Shown here: piece by piece, positions 16,729 to 25,495 of the stretch
Layout of the letters: each line of letters starts with the position of its first letter
Numbering within the stretch: the first letter of the stretch is position 1
Assembly: GCF_000620465.1 (NCBI RefSeq)
Contig: NZ_KK211140.1
Coordinates: 437,964 to 501,963 of the forward strand
Origin: Ralstonia sp. UNC404CL21Col
GTDB lineage: Bacteria; Pseudomonadota; Gammaproteobacteria; Burkholderiales; Burkholderiaceae
Direction: 5' to 3'
DNA length: 64,000 bases
The notes under the pieces: model-generated
What the model was told of the DNA's origin: nothing
The model's database searches: none
The model's input: the letters and a program-made list of their open reading frames with translations, nothing else
Translations under genes and position numbers: made by a program

Positions 16729-17826
16729 TTAGTAGTGCATCACGCGTCGATACCACTCGTGGAAGTGCTGCATGCCGTCCTCCATGGGGGACTGGTACGG
16801 GCCGACCTCGCTCGTGCCGCGCTTGAGCAGCGCCAGGCGCCCGGCGTCCATGCGCTCGGCGATCTCGTCGTCCTCGATGCACGTTTCCATATAGGCGGCG
16901 CGCTCGGCTTCAACGAATTCACGTTCGAACAGCACGATCTCTTCCGGGTAGTAGAACTCGACTACGTTGCGCGTTTTGGTCGGGCTCAGCGGGTGCAGCG
17001 TCGAGACCACCAGCACGTTCGGATACCACTCGACCATCACGTTCGGGTAGTACGTGAGCCACACCGCGCCGTACTTCGGCATCTCACCGTTGTTGAAGCG
17101 GAGCACGGCGTCGTGCCACTTCTGGTAGGCCGGTGTGCCGGGCTTGCGCAAATTGGCGTGGATGCCGACGGTCTGCACGCTGTGCCACTCGCCAAACTCC
17201 CATTCCAGGTCGTCACACGAGACGAACTGGCCGAGGCCTGGGTGGAACGGCACGACGTGGTAGTCCTCGAGGTACACCTCGATGAAGGTCTTCCAGTTGT
17301 AGTTGCAGTCGTGCACCTCGACGTGATCCAGCATGTAGCCGGAAAAATCGAGGTCGCGCGCCACGCCCAGGCGGGCGAGGTCTTCGCGTACATCGCGCTT
17401 GCCTTCGAACAGCAGGCCGTTCCAGTTCTGCAGCGGCGAGCGCGACAGATGCACGCACGGCTGCCTTTCGAAGTGCGGCGCGCCCAGCAGGTCGCCCTTC
17501 AGGTCGTACGTCCAGCGATGCAGCGGGCAAACGATGTTCTGGGCATTGCCGCGCCCATTGAGCATGATGGCCTGCCGATGCCGGCACACGTTGGAAAGCA
17601 GTTCGACGCCGTTCGGATTGCGCACCAGCACGCGGCCCTCGGCCTCGGCGGCAAGCGTGTGATAGTCGCCGATTTCCGGAACCATCAGCTCATGGCCGAC
17701 GTAACCGGGGCCATGTTTGAACAGACGTTCGATTTCAGTTTGATACAGCGCCTCGTCGAAGTAAGCAGAGACGGGCAGCTGGGTTTCAGACGGCACCAGA
17801 TTCAGTGCGGCGCTGAGATTGGACAT
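16729..17826 (-). CDS. Rieske-type aromatic-ring-hydroxylating oxygenase, alpha subunit
   Basis: Catalytic oxygenase subunit of a Rieske non-heme iron system, 365 residues. The [2Fe-2S] site is complete: C81-x-H83 (CRHR) and C100-x2-H103 (CPLH). The mononuclear iron ligands lie in EVYLEDYHVVPFHP, with His190 and His195. The bridging Asp in this stretch (Asp188) should couple Rieske and iron centres between subunits. No ferredoxin or reductase gene is adjacent, so electrons must come from elsewhere. The substrate is unknown; small single-component members act on choline-like, stachydrine-like or aromatic substrates. Start at 17826 with GGGAG upstream; a terminator follows. Confidence 0.85.
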   Translation of the reverse strand: MSNLSAALNLVPSETQLPVSAYFDEALYQTEIERLFKHGPGYVGHELMVPEIGDYHTLAAEAEGRVLVRNPNGVELLSNVCRHRQAIMLNGRGNAQNIVCPLHRWTYDLKGDLLGAPHFERQPCVHLSRSPLQNWNGLLFEGKRDVREDLARLGVARDLDFSGYMLDHVEVHDCNYNWKTFIEVYLEDYHVVPFHPGLGQFVSCDDLEWEFGEWHSVQTVGIHANLRKPGTPAYQKWHDAVLRFNNGEMPKYGAVWLTYYPNVMVEWYPNVLVVSTLHPLSPTKTRNVVEFYYPEEIVLFEREFVEAERAAYMETCIEDDEIAERMDAGRLALLKRGTSEVGPYQSPMEDGMQHFHEWYRRVMHY

Positions 17827-18240
17827 TATCCCCACTCCCAATAACGGTGAAAGCAGTGAACAACCCAACCATCGACAAGATCGATTTGGGAAAGGACGCC
17901 ATCGGCAGGTGGCCTAGGGTCTGTTGAGGTAGGAAACGAGCGCTTGCTGGCCCCCGCTTGGGCCAACGACCATACGTTCAATGGGCCAACAGACCCAAAC
18001 CATCGTGCGGAGCGGCGTACGCCGGCCCGGCCTTTGGAGGAAAGGGGGGGATTGTACCCCAGGGAAATTGATAAGTCCCTGATTTTCGAACCCTTTCCGC
18101 CGCCGGCTATTTGACCGTCAGATGGGCGCTGCCTCGCGTCGCGACCACGAATCGTCATCTCGCACCCTGTGGGATGTGCGCAGAACGCACGCGGAATTGC
18201 CGTAAAATGCCGGATTGTCCTTTTCTGATTCGCAACCGGC
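17827..18240. other. Gene-free divergent spacer between the Rieske gene and xseB
   Basis: About 410 bp with no convincing coding sequence. It contains an 80-bp element bounded by inverted repeats (17917-17996), a G-run near 18047-18053, and a TAAAAT -10-like hexamer at 18203-18208 placed correctly for xseB. A minus-strand open frame crosses the stretch but has no Shine-Dalgarno sequence and ends inside the Rieske start region. Confidence 0.6.
17917..17996. mobile_element. Candidate MITE-like element with 10-bp terminal inverted repeats
   Basis: The perfect inverted repeat GGGTCTGTTG (17917-17926) and CAACAGACCC (17987-17996) bounds exactly 80 bp in a non-coding stretch. GGGTCTGTT-type termini resemble the ends of some IS5-group elements (from memory). 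A CTA sits outside the left end, but the right flank reads AAA, so no clear target duplication is visible. It could instead be a hairpin RNA or a regulatory dyad. Confidence 0.4.
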
Positions 18241-18528
18241 ATGCCCCGTGCCTCAAACGACGCCTCCAGCAGCGCGTCCGCCACGCCCTCCGCTACGCCG
18301 GCTTCCTATGAAGCGGCCATGGCCGAACTCGAAACCCTTGTCGCCAGCATGGAATCCGGTGAATTGCCGCTGGAGGCCTCGCTTGCGGCGTATCGACGCG
18401 GGGCTGAGCTGGTCAAGTACTGCCAGCAGGTGCTGGAACGTGTCGAGCAGCAAGTGCGTGTGCTGGACGGCGATGCCCTGAAGCCGTTGGGCGACGACTC
18501 CAACGCGAACGAGCAGGGCGACGCATGA
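18241..18528 (+). CDS. xseB: Exodeoxyribonuclease VII small subunit
   Basis: Small subunit (95 residues) of exonuclease VII, which degrades single-stranded DNA from both ends and acts in repair; several XseB chains bind one XseA. The helical core is typical: YEAAMAELETLVASMESGELPLEASLAAYRRG followed by a coiled-coil-prone segment (shortened here as SYEAAMAELETLV and LPLEASLAAYRRG). A Ser/Ala/Pro-rich N-terminal tail precedes it. It overlaps ispA by 4 bp (ATGA), the usual xseB-ispA-dxs order, and xseA is not in the window. Confidence 0.93.
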   Translation: MPRASNDASSSASATPSATPASYEAAMAELETLVASMESGELPLEASLAAYRRGAELVKYCQQVLERVEQQVRVLDGDALKPLGDDSNANEQGDA

Positions 18529-19424
18529 GCGATTTCGCCCAATGGATGGCGTCCGTGGTCGCGCGGACGGAAAGCGCGCTCGAGCACACGTTGCCAGCCG
18601 AAACCGTCGCGCCGCAACGTCTGCATGCCGCCATGCGCTATGCCACGCTCGGGGCGGGAAAGCGCGTGCGTCCGCTGCTGGCCCACGCTGCCGGTGCGCT
18701 GGGCGATGCATCGTTGGAGGCGCTTGACGGCGTGAGCTGCGCGGTGGAAATGATCCACGCCTATTCGCTCGTCCACGACGACATGCCTTGCATGGACGAC
18801 GACGACCTGCGCCGCGGCCGACCGACCGTGCATCGCGCCTATGATGAAGCGACGGCTCTGCTTGTCGGCGACGCCTTGCAGACGCAGGCGTTCATCGTGC
18901 TGGCCGAGTTGGGTGCCCTGAGCCCGGCGACGCGGGCCGTGCTGGTCGGTGAATTGGCGCGTGCTTCGGGCTCGCTGGGGATGGCGGGCGGTCAGGCTAT
19001 CGATCTGCAAAGCGTGGGCATCGCGCTGTCGCAGGACGAGCTGGAGGCGATGCACCGCATGAAGACCGGAGCGTTGCTACGGGCGAGTCTGCGGATGGGC
19101 GCGCTGTGTGCTGGCGTGAATGCCGCTGCCTTGGAGCATGTCGATGCATATGCGGGTGCTGTCGGCCTCGCGTTCCAGGTGGTCGACGACATCCTCGACG
19201 TGACGGCCGATACTGCAACGCTGGGCAAAACCGCCGGCAAGGACGAGGCCAACGACAAGCCGACTTACGTGTCCATCCTCGGGTTGGACAAGGCCCGGGC
19301 GCTGGCCGATGAGCTGCATGCTGCGGCGGGAGCGGCGGTCGCAGAACTGGCCCGCGAACTGGGCAAGGCCCGTACCGTCCGATTGGCCGAGATGGCCGAC
19401 CTGATCGTGCGGCGTGGCCACTGA
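18525..19424 (+). CDS. ispA: Farnesyl diphosphate synthase (polyprenyl synthetase family)
   Basis: Condenses isopentenyl diphosphate with DMAPP and GPP to give C15 farnesyl diphosphate for quinones and undecaprenyl carriers. The 299 residues have the first Asp-rich motif DDMPCMD (85-91, the bacterial two-residue-insert type), GKRVRPLL near 45-52, GQAIDL, the K-T-G-A motif MKTGALL near 179-185, and the second Asp-rich motif DDILD (221-225). The length and the motif spacing suit short-chain (C15) synthases. It is translationally coupled to xseB and followed 56 bp later by dxs. Confidence 0.93.
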   Translation: MSDFAQWMASVVARTESALEHTLPAETVAPQRLHAAMRYATLGAGKRVRPLLAHAAGALGDASLEALDGVSCAVEMIHAYSLVHDDMPCMDDDDLRRGRPTVHRAYDEATALLVGDALQTQAFIVLAELGALSPATRAVLVGELARASGSLGMAGGQAIDLQSVGIALSQDELEAMHRMKTGALLRASLRMGALCAGVNAAALEHVDAYAGAVGLAFQVVDDILDVTADTATLGKTAGKDEANDKPTYVSILGLDKARALADELHAAAGAAVAELARELGKARTVRLAEMADLIVRRGH

Positions 19425-19480
19425 ACAACATTGCATCGACGTTAGAAGTCTTTGCCAAAACGCCTGAGCGGCGGTCCCAC

Positions 19481-21391
19481 ATGACGTACGAACTTCTGAA
19501 CACCATCGACGATCCGGCCGACCTGCGCCGACTGGACCGCCGCCAGCTCGGGCCGCTGGCCAACGAGTTGCGCGCTTTCGTGCTCGATTCCGTCTCGCAA
19601 ACGGGCGGTCACCTGTCGTCGAACCTGGGCACGGTCGAACTGACGATCGCACTGCATTACGTTTTCAACACGCCGGAAGACCGCATCGTGTGGGACGTCG
19701 GCCACCAGAGCTATCCGCACAAGATTCTGACCGGGCGCCGCGACCAGATGGGCTCGCTGCGCCAGCTGGACGGCATCTCCGGCTTCCCGCGCCGCAGCGA
19801 AAGCCCGTACGACACGTTCGGCACCGCACACTCCTCCACGTCGATTTCGGCCGCGCTGGGCATGGCTCTGGGCGCCAAGACCAACGGTGAAGACCGCGTC
19901 GCCATTGCCGTGATCGGCGACGGTGCGATGAGCGCCGGCATGGCGTTCGAGGCGATGAACAACGCGGGCGTCTATAAAGACCTGCCGCTGGTGGTGGTGC
20001 TGAACGACAACGACATGTCGATCTCGCCGCCGGTGGGAGCGCTGAACCGCTATCTGGCGCGGCTGATGAGCGGCCAGTTCTACGCGGCCACCAAGAAGGG
20101 CGTGGAAAAGCTGCTGTCGGTGGCGCCGCCGGTGCTCGAGTTCGCCAAGCGCTTCGAGGAACACACCAAGGGCATGTTCGTGCCGGCCACGATGTTCGAG
20201 GAGTTCGGCTTCAACTACATCGGCCCGATCGACGGGCACGATCTTGAATCGCTGGTGCCGACGCTGCAGAACATCCGCCAGCGCGCGCGCGAAGGCGGCG
20301 GCCCGCAATTCCTCCATGTCGTCACCAAGAAGGGCCAGGGTTACAAGCTGGCCGAGGCTGATCCGATCCTCTATCACGGCCCGGGCAAGTTCAATCCGCA
20401 GGAGGGCATCAAGCCTTCGGGGCGCCCCGCCAAGGTCACGTATACACAGGTGTTCGGCCAGTGGCTGTGCGATATGGCGGCCGCCGACAAGCGCCTGGTG
20501 GGTATCACGCCCGCCATGCGCGAAGGCTCCGGGATGGTGGAGTTCGAACAGCGCTTTCCCGACCGCTATTACGACGTCGGCATCGCCGAGCAGCACGCCG
20601 TCACCTTTGCCGGCGGCCTGGCATGCGAGGGGCTCAAGCCGGTCGTCGCCATCTATTCGACGTTCCTGCAGCGCGGCTATGACCAGCTGATTCACGACGT
20701 GGCGCTGCAGAATCTGCCGGTGGTCTTCGCGCTGGACCGCGCAGGCCTGGTCGGGGCAGACGGCGCCACGCACGCGGGTGCGTACGACATCGCCTACCTG
20801 CGCTGCATCCCCAACATGATGGTGATGACGCCGGCCGACGAGAACGAATGCCGCCAACTCCTGAGCACGGCCTTTGCGCAGGATTGCCCGACAGCGGTGC
20901 GCTATCCGCGTGGTGCCGGCACGGGCGTGGCGGTGCAGCCGACGCTGGAGCCGCTGCCGTTGGGCAAGGCCGAGGTGCGCCACGCTTCCGCGGCCCCGGC
21001 TGGCCAGCGTGTGGCGATTCTTGCGTTTGGCTCGATGGTGGCCCCGGCGTCGGCAGCGGCCGAGCGTTTGGACGCGACCGTCGTCAATATGCGCTTCGTC
21101 AAGCCGCTCGACGTGGCCTGCGTGCTGGAAATGGCCCGCACGCACGATTACGTGGTCACCGTAGAAGAAGGCTGCGTGATGGGCGGGGCAGGTAGCGCCT
21201 GCCTGGAAGCGCTGGCCGCCGCCGGTATCGCCACGCCGGTGCTGCAGCTGGGCTTGCCTGACCGCTTCGTCGATCACGGCGACCATGCGGCGCTGCTGGC
21301 GCAATGTGGTCTGGATGCCAACGGCATCCTGGCCTCCATCCGCGAGCGTTTTGCCGTACAGCCGCGCGCTGCGGCCCCGCGCGTCGCCTGA
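19481..21391 (+). CDS. dxs: 1-deoxy-D-xylulose-5-phosphate synthase
   Basis: Thiamine-diphosphate enzyme that joins pyruvate and glyceraldehyde 3-phosphate, the first step of the MEP isoprenoid pathway. The 636 residues show [10 protein letters not shown] (41-50), [17 protein letters not shown] (catalytic His75 region), the ThDP motif beginning [18 protein letters not shown] (cited in part: [12 protein letters not shown]), the central [15 protein letters not shown] and the C-terminal transketolase domain ending with [11 protein letters not shown]. Position directly after ispA places both MEP entry and FPP synthesis in one operon with xseB. Confidence 0.96.
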   Translation: MTYELLNTIDDPADLRRLDRRQLGPLANELRAFVLDSVSQTGGHLSSNLGTVELTIALHYVFNTPEDRIVWDVGHQSYPHKILTGRRDQMGSLRQLDGISGFPRRSESPYDTFGTAHSSTSISAALGMALGAKTNGEDRVAIAVIGDGAMSAGMAFEAMNNAGVYKDLPLVVVLNDNDMSISPPVGALNRYLARLMSGQFYAATKKGVEKLLSVAPPVLEFAKRFEEHTKGMFVPATMFEEFGFNYIGPIDGHDLESLVPTLQNIRQRAREGGGPQFLHVVTKKGQGYKLAEADPILYHGPGKFNPQEGIKPSGRPAKVTYTQVFGQWLCDMAAADKRLVGITPAMREGSGMVEFEQRFPDRYYDVGIAEQHAVTFAGGLACEGLKPVVAIYSTFLQRGYDQLIHDVALQNLPVVFALDRAGLVGADGATHAGAYDIAYLRCIPNMMVMTPADENECRQLLSTAFAQDCPTAVRYPRGAGTGVAVQPTLEPLPLGKAEVRHASAAPAGQRVAILAFGSMVAPASAAAERLDATVVNMRFVKPLDVACVLEMARTHDYVVTVEEGCVMGGAGSACLEALAAAGIATPVLQLGLPDRFVDHGDHAALLAQCGLDANGILASIRERFAVQPRAAAPRVA

Positions 21392-21650
21392 AGCATGAAG
21401 CACTTCTGGCGCTACCTCATAGGCAGAATCAATCACCCGTATTGCGGCTGCGGGTTTGAGTAGTTGACTGCAAAGGTAGGAAATTTCTTTTACACTCCGC
21501 CAGTCCTATTTCTGAATTTTGTGTGCGCAGTCGCGGGATGGGCCGATTCGATCACTTGAGGGGTGGTCAGCATCAGCCAGGTTCCGCGGTTTCACACTCG
21601 TTGCGTGCCGGCCGACTGCGATGGCCGGGCGACCGTAAAGGAAACCGATC

Positions 21651-22457
21651 ATGAACGATATGAACCCGGCTTTCGCGATGCCGGACGTGCAGTCCAGCCA
21701 CGATACCCGCCAGATTCCCATTCAGCGTGTTGGCGTGCGTGGCGTGCGTTACCCGATGTCGCTGCAGACGCCTTCGGGCGTGCAGAACACCGTCGGCACC
21801 TACAACCTCGACGTGCATCTGCCGGCCGACCAGAAGGGCACGCACATGTCGCGCTTCGTCGCGCTGCTTGAAGAAGAGCGCGAGCCGCTGAACCTGGCGC
21901 AGTTCCAGCTGCTGCTGGAAAAGATGCTGGAGAAGCTCGAAGCCGACGCCGGCCGTATCGAAGTCCACTTCCCGTATTTCGTCAGCAAGACGGCCCCGGT
22001 GTCGGGCGTGCAGTCGCTGATGGACTATGAAGTGACGATGATGGGCGAAGTGCGCGACGGCCACACGAAGGTCCGCGTCAAGGCGCTGGTGCCGGTGACG
22101 AGCCTCTGCCCGTGCTCGAAGAAGATCTCGCAGTACGGCGCGCACAACCAGCGTTCGCACATCACGATCGACGCCGAGCTGGCGGCCGATACGCCGGTCG
22201 AATCGCTGATCCGCATGGCCGAAGAAGAAGCCTCGTGCGAACTGTGGGGCCTGCTCAAGCGCCCGGACGAGAAGTTCGTGACCGAGCGTGCGTACGAAAA
22301 CCCGAAGTTCGTGGAAGACCTGGTGCGCGATATCGCCATGCGCCTGAACCAGGACGACCGCATCGTCGCCTACACGCTGGAAGCGGAAAACTTCGAGTCG
22401 ATTCACAACCACAGCGCCTATGCGCTGATCGAGCGCGACAAGCGCACCGATAAGTAA
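21651..22457 (+). CDS. folE2: GTP cyclohydrolase FolE2 (type IB)
   Basis: Converts GTP to 7,8-dihydroneopterin triphosphate, the first step of folate and queuosine synthesis. It belongs to the metal-promiscuous type IB family, which is unrelated in sequence to FolE. The 268 residues include GTHMSRF (63-69), SLCPCSK with the likely metal/catalytic Cys153, and the C-terminal [13 protein letters not shown]. The 259-bp upstream region (21392-21650) holds an AT-rich block near 21479-21500 but no clear Zur box or riboswitch was seen. A bidirectional terminator follows, shared with the opposing tsaD. Confidence 0.94.
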   Translation: MNDMNPAFAMPDVQSSHDTRQIPIQRVGVRGVRYPMSLQTPSGVQNTVGTYNLDVHLPADQKGTHMSRFVALLEEEREPLNLAQFQLLLEKMLEKLEADAGRIEVHFPYFVSKTAPVSGVQSLMDYEVTMMGEVRDGHTKVRVKALVPVTSLCPCSKKISQYGAHNQRSHITIDAELAADTPVESLIRMAEEEASCELWGLLKRPDEKFVTERAYENPKFVEDLVRDIAMRLNQDDRIVAYTLEAENFESIHNHSAYALIERDKRTDK

Positions 22458-22475
22458 TCGACGCACCGCTCCAAG

Positions 22476-22505
22476 AAAAAGCCGCTCAACCGAGCGGCTT
22501 TTTTC
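22476..22505. terminator. Bidirectional terminator between folE2 and tsaD
   Basis: GCCGCTC (22481-22487) pairs with GAGCGGC (22492-22498) across an AACC loop, with an A-run before and a T-run after. The T-run touches the tsaD stop codon. Confidence 0.88.
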
Positions 22506-23547
22506 ATGCTTGGTGGATGCGGATGTCTTCGAGGTCCCAACGCGGCGTCACGCCGTAGCCGTAGCCGTCCTGCACTTGGGCGGGGTCAGCCTGCAGCCGC
22601 ATCGCGCCGGCAAAGGCGATCATGGCGCCGTTGTCGGTGCAGAACTGCAGATCGGGGTAGTAGACGCGCAGGCCACGCTTTTTGCCCTCGGCGTTCAGCC
22701 CTTCGCGCAATTGGCGATTGGCGCCCACGCCGCCGGCCACGACGATGCGCTTGAGGCCATGCTCGCGTGCGGCGCGCAGCGTCTTCTTGACGAGCACTTC
22801 GACGATGGCGTCGACAAACGCCCGGGCAAGATCCGCGCGCGGCTGGTGGCAGGCCTGGCTGTCGGTCAGGTTGAGCTTGCGCACCTGGGTGAGCACCGCC
22901 GTTTTGAGGCCCGCGAACGAGAAATCGAAATTGCCCGAATGCAGCATCGGTCGGGGCAGGTCGAACACGCCCGGGTTACCGAACTCGGCGAGCCGCGAAA
23001 CAGCAGGGCCGCCCGGATAGCCTAGGCCGAGCAGCTTGGCAGTCTTGTCGAAGGCTTCGCCGGCGGCGTCGTCGAGCGTCTCGCCGAGCAGCGTGTACTG
23101 GCCGACGGCATCGACGCGCATCAACTGCGTATGCCCGCCCGAGACGAGCAGCGCCAGAAACGGAAACTCCGGCCGGTCCGCCTCCAGCAGCGGCGAGAGC
23201 AGGTGCCCCTCCAGGTGATGCACGCCTACGAGCGGTTTGCCGAGCGCAAACGCCAACGCATTGGCCACCGAAGCGCCAACGAGCAGCGCGCCGGCCAGCC
23301 CCGGGCCTTTCGTGTAAGCGATCGCGTCGATGTCCGCGCGCGTCGCACCCGCTTTGGCCAGCACCTCTTCCAGCAGCGGAATCACGCGGCGGATGTGATC
23401 GCGCGAGGCCAGCTCGGGCACCACACCGCCGTATTCGCGGTGCATGGCGATCTGCGAATACAGCGCATGCGCGCGCAGACCGGCATGGGTGTCGTACAGG
23501 GCGACGCCGGTTTCGTCACAGGAGGATTCGATGCCGAGGACCAGCAT
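22504..23547 (-). CDS. tsaD: tRNA N6-adenosine threonylcarbamoyltransferase
   Basis: Transfers threonylcarbamoyl from TC-AMP to A37 of ANN-decoding tRNAs, working with TsaB and TsaE in the cytoplasm. The 347 residues open with [19 protein letters not shown] and contain the iron-binding HHLEGH (110-115), LVSGGHTQL and the Asn-Gly segment [13 protein letters not shown]. The start at 23547 gives the standard N-terminus; a 17-residue upstream extension in the same frame has no support. It is divergent from the flavoprotein gene. In many Burkholderiales rpsU lies beside tsaD, but not here. Confidence 0.95.
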   Translation of the reverse strand: MLVLGIESSCDETGVALYDTHAGLRAHALYSQIAMHREYGGVVPELASRDHIRRVIPLLEEVLAKAGATRADIDAIAYTKGPGLAGALLVGASVANALAFALGKPLVGVHHLEGHLLSPLLEADRPEFPFLALLVSGGHTQLMRVDAVGQYTLLGETLDDAAGEAFDKTAKLLGLGYPGGPAVSRLAEFGNPGVFDLPRPMLHSGNFDFSFAGLKTAVLTQVRKLNLTDSQACHQPRADLARAFVDAIVEVLVKKTLRAAREHGLKRIVVAGGVGANRQLREGLNAEGKKRGLRVYYPDLQFCTDNGAMIAFAGAMRLQADPAQVQDGYGYGVTPRWDLEDIRIHQA

Positions 23548-23644
23548 GGCAAGCGGGGCGTGAGGAATGTGCAATGGGAAGGCCGCCGAAGATAGCACAA
23601 GTTAAAATGCGCGGTTTCTTCAAGAATAGGGCGGCGCAGCGATC

Positions 23645-24868
23645 ATGATGCGGTGCGATGTAGCGGTGATCGGCGCAGGCGCGGCCGGGATGATGTGCGC
23701 GGCCGTGGCCGGGCAGCGCGGCGCACGCGTGGTGCTGCTCGACCATGCCACGAAACTGGCCGAGAAGATTCGCATCTCCGGCGGCGGCCGCTGCAATTTC
23801 ACAAACGTCAACGCGGGTCCCGCCAACTACCTGTCGAACAACCCGCACTTCAGCCGTTCAGCACTGGCGCGGTACACGGCGCAGGACTTCATCAGCCTCG
23901 TCTCCAGCTACCGCATTCCGTATCACGAGAAACACAAGGGCCAGCTTTTCTGCGACGACAGCGCGGAAGACATCATCCGCATGCTCGAAACGGAATGCGA
24001 GCGCGGCAATGTGATCTGGCGCACCGGCTGCTCCATCGCTGAAATCGGCAAGGACGGCGAGGCCTATCGTCTGTCGACCAGCGCAGGCGAGATCGTCGCC
24101 AACAAGGTGGTGATCGCCACGGGCGGCCTGTCGATTCCGAAGATCGGTGCGACGGATTTCGGGTATCGCATTGCGCGGCAGTTCGGCTTGAAGATCGTTG
24201 AGACGCACCCGGCATTGGTGCCGCTCACCTTCAATGCTGAGCATTGGGCTCCGTTTTCGGCGTTGTCAGGCGTGTCGATGGAAGTGGACGTGACCGTTGC
24301 GCAGCCCCCGGGCAAGGGCGGTCGCAAGGGGAGCGCGACGACGTTCCGCGAAGATCTGCTGCTCACCCATCGCGGGCTGTCGGGTCCGGCGGTGCTGCAA
24401 ATCTCCAGCTTCTGGAATGCCGGCCAGCCGCTTCTCATCGATCTGCTGCCCGACACCGATGCCGGGCAGTGGCTGTGCGACGAGAAATCCGGCTCGCGCA
24501 AGCAACTCGGTACGGTGCTGGCGCAGCGCCTGCCGGAACGCGTCGCGCAGGCCTGGTGCGCCACGCACGGTGCCAACCCGCAGGCCCCGATTGCCGAGTT
24601 GCCCGACAAGGTGCTTCGCACCCTTGGCGTGGCGCTGAACCGCTGGGAACTGACTCCGTCGGGCAGCGAAGGGTATCGGAAGGCCGAAGTGACGCGCGGC
24701 GGGGTCGATACGCGCGCGCTGTCCTCCGCCACGATGGAAGCCCAATCGGCGCCCGGCCTGTACTTCATCGGCGAGGTGGTCGACGTGACGGGCTGGCTTG
24801 GCGGCTACAACTTCCAATGGGCGTGGGCTTCGGCCGTCGCGGCGGGAGAGGCTGCCTCCGCCCGCTGA
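23645..24868 (+). CDS. BaiN/HI0933-family FAD-dependent oxidoreductase
   Basis: Flavoprotein of 407 residues in the HI0933/BaiN-like family, whose physiological substrate is unsettled. The N-terminal FAD site is VIGAGAAGMMCAA (about 8-20), followed by the family signature KIRISGGGRCNFTN. ATGGLSIPKIG and the closing GLYFIGEVVDVTGWLGGYN (cited in part) complete the fold. A TAAAAT -10-like hexamer lies at 23603-23608, about 37 nt upstream. A strong terminator follows before yqeY, so it is probably monocistronic. Confidence 0.83.
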   Translation: MMRCDVAVIGAGAAGMMCAAVAGQRGARVVLLDHATKLAEKIRISGGGRCNFTNVNAGPANYLSNNPHFSRSALARYTAQDFISLVSSYRIPYHEKHKGQLFCDDSAEDIIRMLETECERGNVIWRTGCSIAEIGKDGEAYRLSTSAGEIVANKVVIATGGLSIPKIGATDFGYRIARQFGLKIVETHPALVPLTFNAEHWAPFSALSGVSMEVDVTVAQPPGKGGRKGSATTFREDLLLTHRGLSGPAVLQISSFWNAGQPLLIDLLPDTDAGQWLCDEKSGSRKQLGTVLAQRLPERVAQAWCATHGANPQAPIAELPDKVLRTLGVALNRWELTPSGSEGYRKAEVTRGGVDTRALSSATMEAQSAPGLYFIGEVVDVTGWLGGYNFQWAWASAVAAGEAASAR

Positions 24869-24939
24869 TCCCCCACGGATCGGTTCTGGAACTGTCCAGG
24901 TTCTGTGCTACGATCAGTGATCCATTTTTCCAAGTTTGC

Positions 24940-24970
24940 AACCCGCTGGACCACCGTCCAAGCGGGTTTT
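24940..24970 (+). terminator. Intrinsic terminator upstream of yqeY
   Basis: AACCCGCT and GGAC (24940-24951) pair with GTCCAAGCGGGTT (24956-24968) around a CACC loop with one bulge, then a short T-run. It lies only 20 nt before the yqeY ATG, so it may also regulate entry into the yqeY-dnaG-rpoD operon. Confidence 0.8.
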
Positions 24971-24990
24971 GCCGTTTATCGGAGTTCGGA

Positions 24991-25449
24991 ATGTCGCAGT
25001 TGTCCCTCAAGGCCCAGATCACGGAAGACATGAAGGCGGCCATGCGCGCCAAGGAAACGGATCGTCTCGGCACGATCCGCCTGCTGCAGGCTGCCATCAA
25101 GCAGCGCGAAGTGGATGAGCGCATCGAGCTGGATGACGCTGCCGTGCTGGCCGTGATCGACAAGATGCTCAAGCAGCGCAAGGATTCCATCACCGCATTC
25201 CAGCAAGCCGGCCGTGACGACCTCGTTGCCAAGGAAGCGGCAGAAGTGGCTGTGCTGCAGGTCTATATGCCCGCGCAGCTGTCGGAAGCCGAAGTCGACG
25301 CGGCGGTGCGTGACGCCGTGGCCAAGGTCGGTGCCTCGGGCCCGCAGGACATGGGCAAGGTGATGGGCGTCCTCAAGCCGGCGCTGGCCGGCCGTGCCGA
25401 CATGACGCAAGTCTCTGCACGCGTGAAGGCCGCCCTGACCGGCGCCTGA
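24991..25449 (+). CDS. yqeY: GatB/YqeY-domain protein
   Basis: A 152-residue helical protein related to the tail domain of the GatB subunit of tRNA-dependent amidotransferases; the stand-alone role is unknown. It begins MSQLSLKAQITEDMKAAMR and has the family block ARLGTIRLLQAAIKQ-like (here DRLGTIRLLQAAIKQREVD) and the C-terminal GKVMGVLKPALAGRADM. GGAG six nucleotides upstream fixes the start; a longer open frame running through the flavoprotein end is not coding. It leads into dnaG and rpoD, the macromolecular-synthesis operon, in which rpsU normally precedes it. Confidence 0.93.
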   Translation: MSQLSLKAQITEDMKAAMRAKETDRLGTIRLLQAAIKQREVDERIELDDAAVLAVIDKMLKQRKDSITAFQQAGRDDLVAKEAAEVAVLQVYMPAQLSEAEVDAAVRDAVAKVGASGPQDMGKVMGVLKPALAGRADMTQVSARVKAALTGA

Positions 25450-25495
25450 ATCCCCTCCACACTCGCCGCATCCACATCCAAGGGGCGCACCCCGC

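Noticed and set aside
17827-18284. Minus-strand frame of about 150 codons between the Rieske gene and xseB
   Set aside because: It spans the inverted-repeat element, has no ribosome site and overlaps the real xseB start; likely spurious.
21392-21650. Riboswitch or Zur box upstream of folE2
   Set aside because: FolE2 genes are often zinc-regulated, but no palindrome resembling a Zur box and no known riboswitch core could be recognised; a TTGACT near 21464 has no properly spaced -10.
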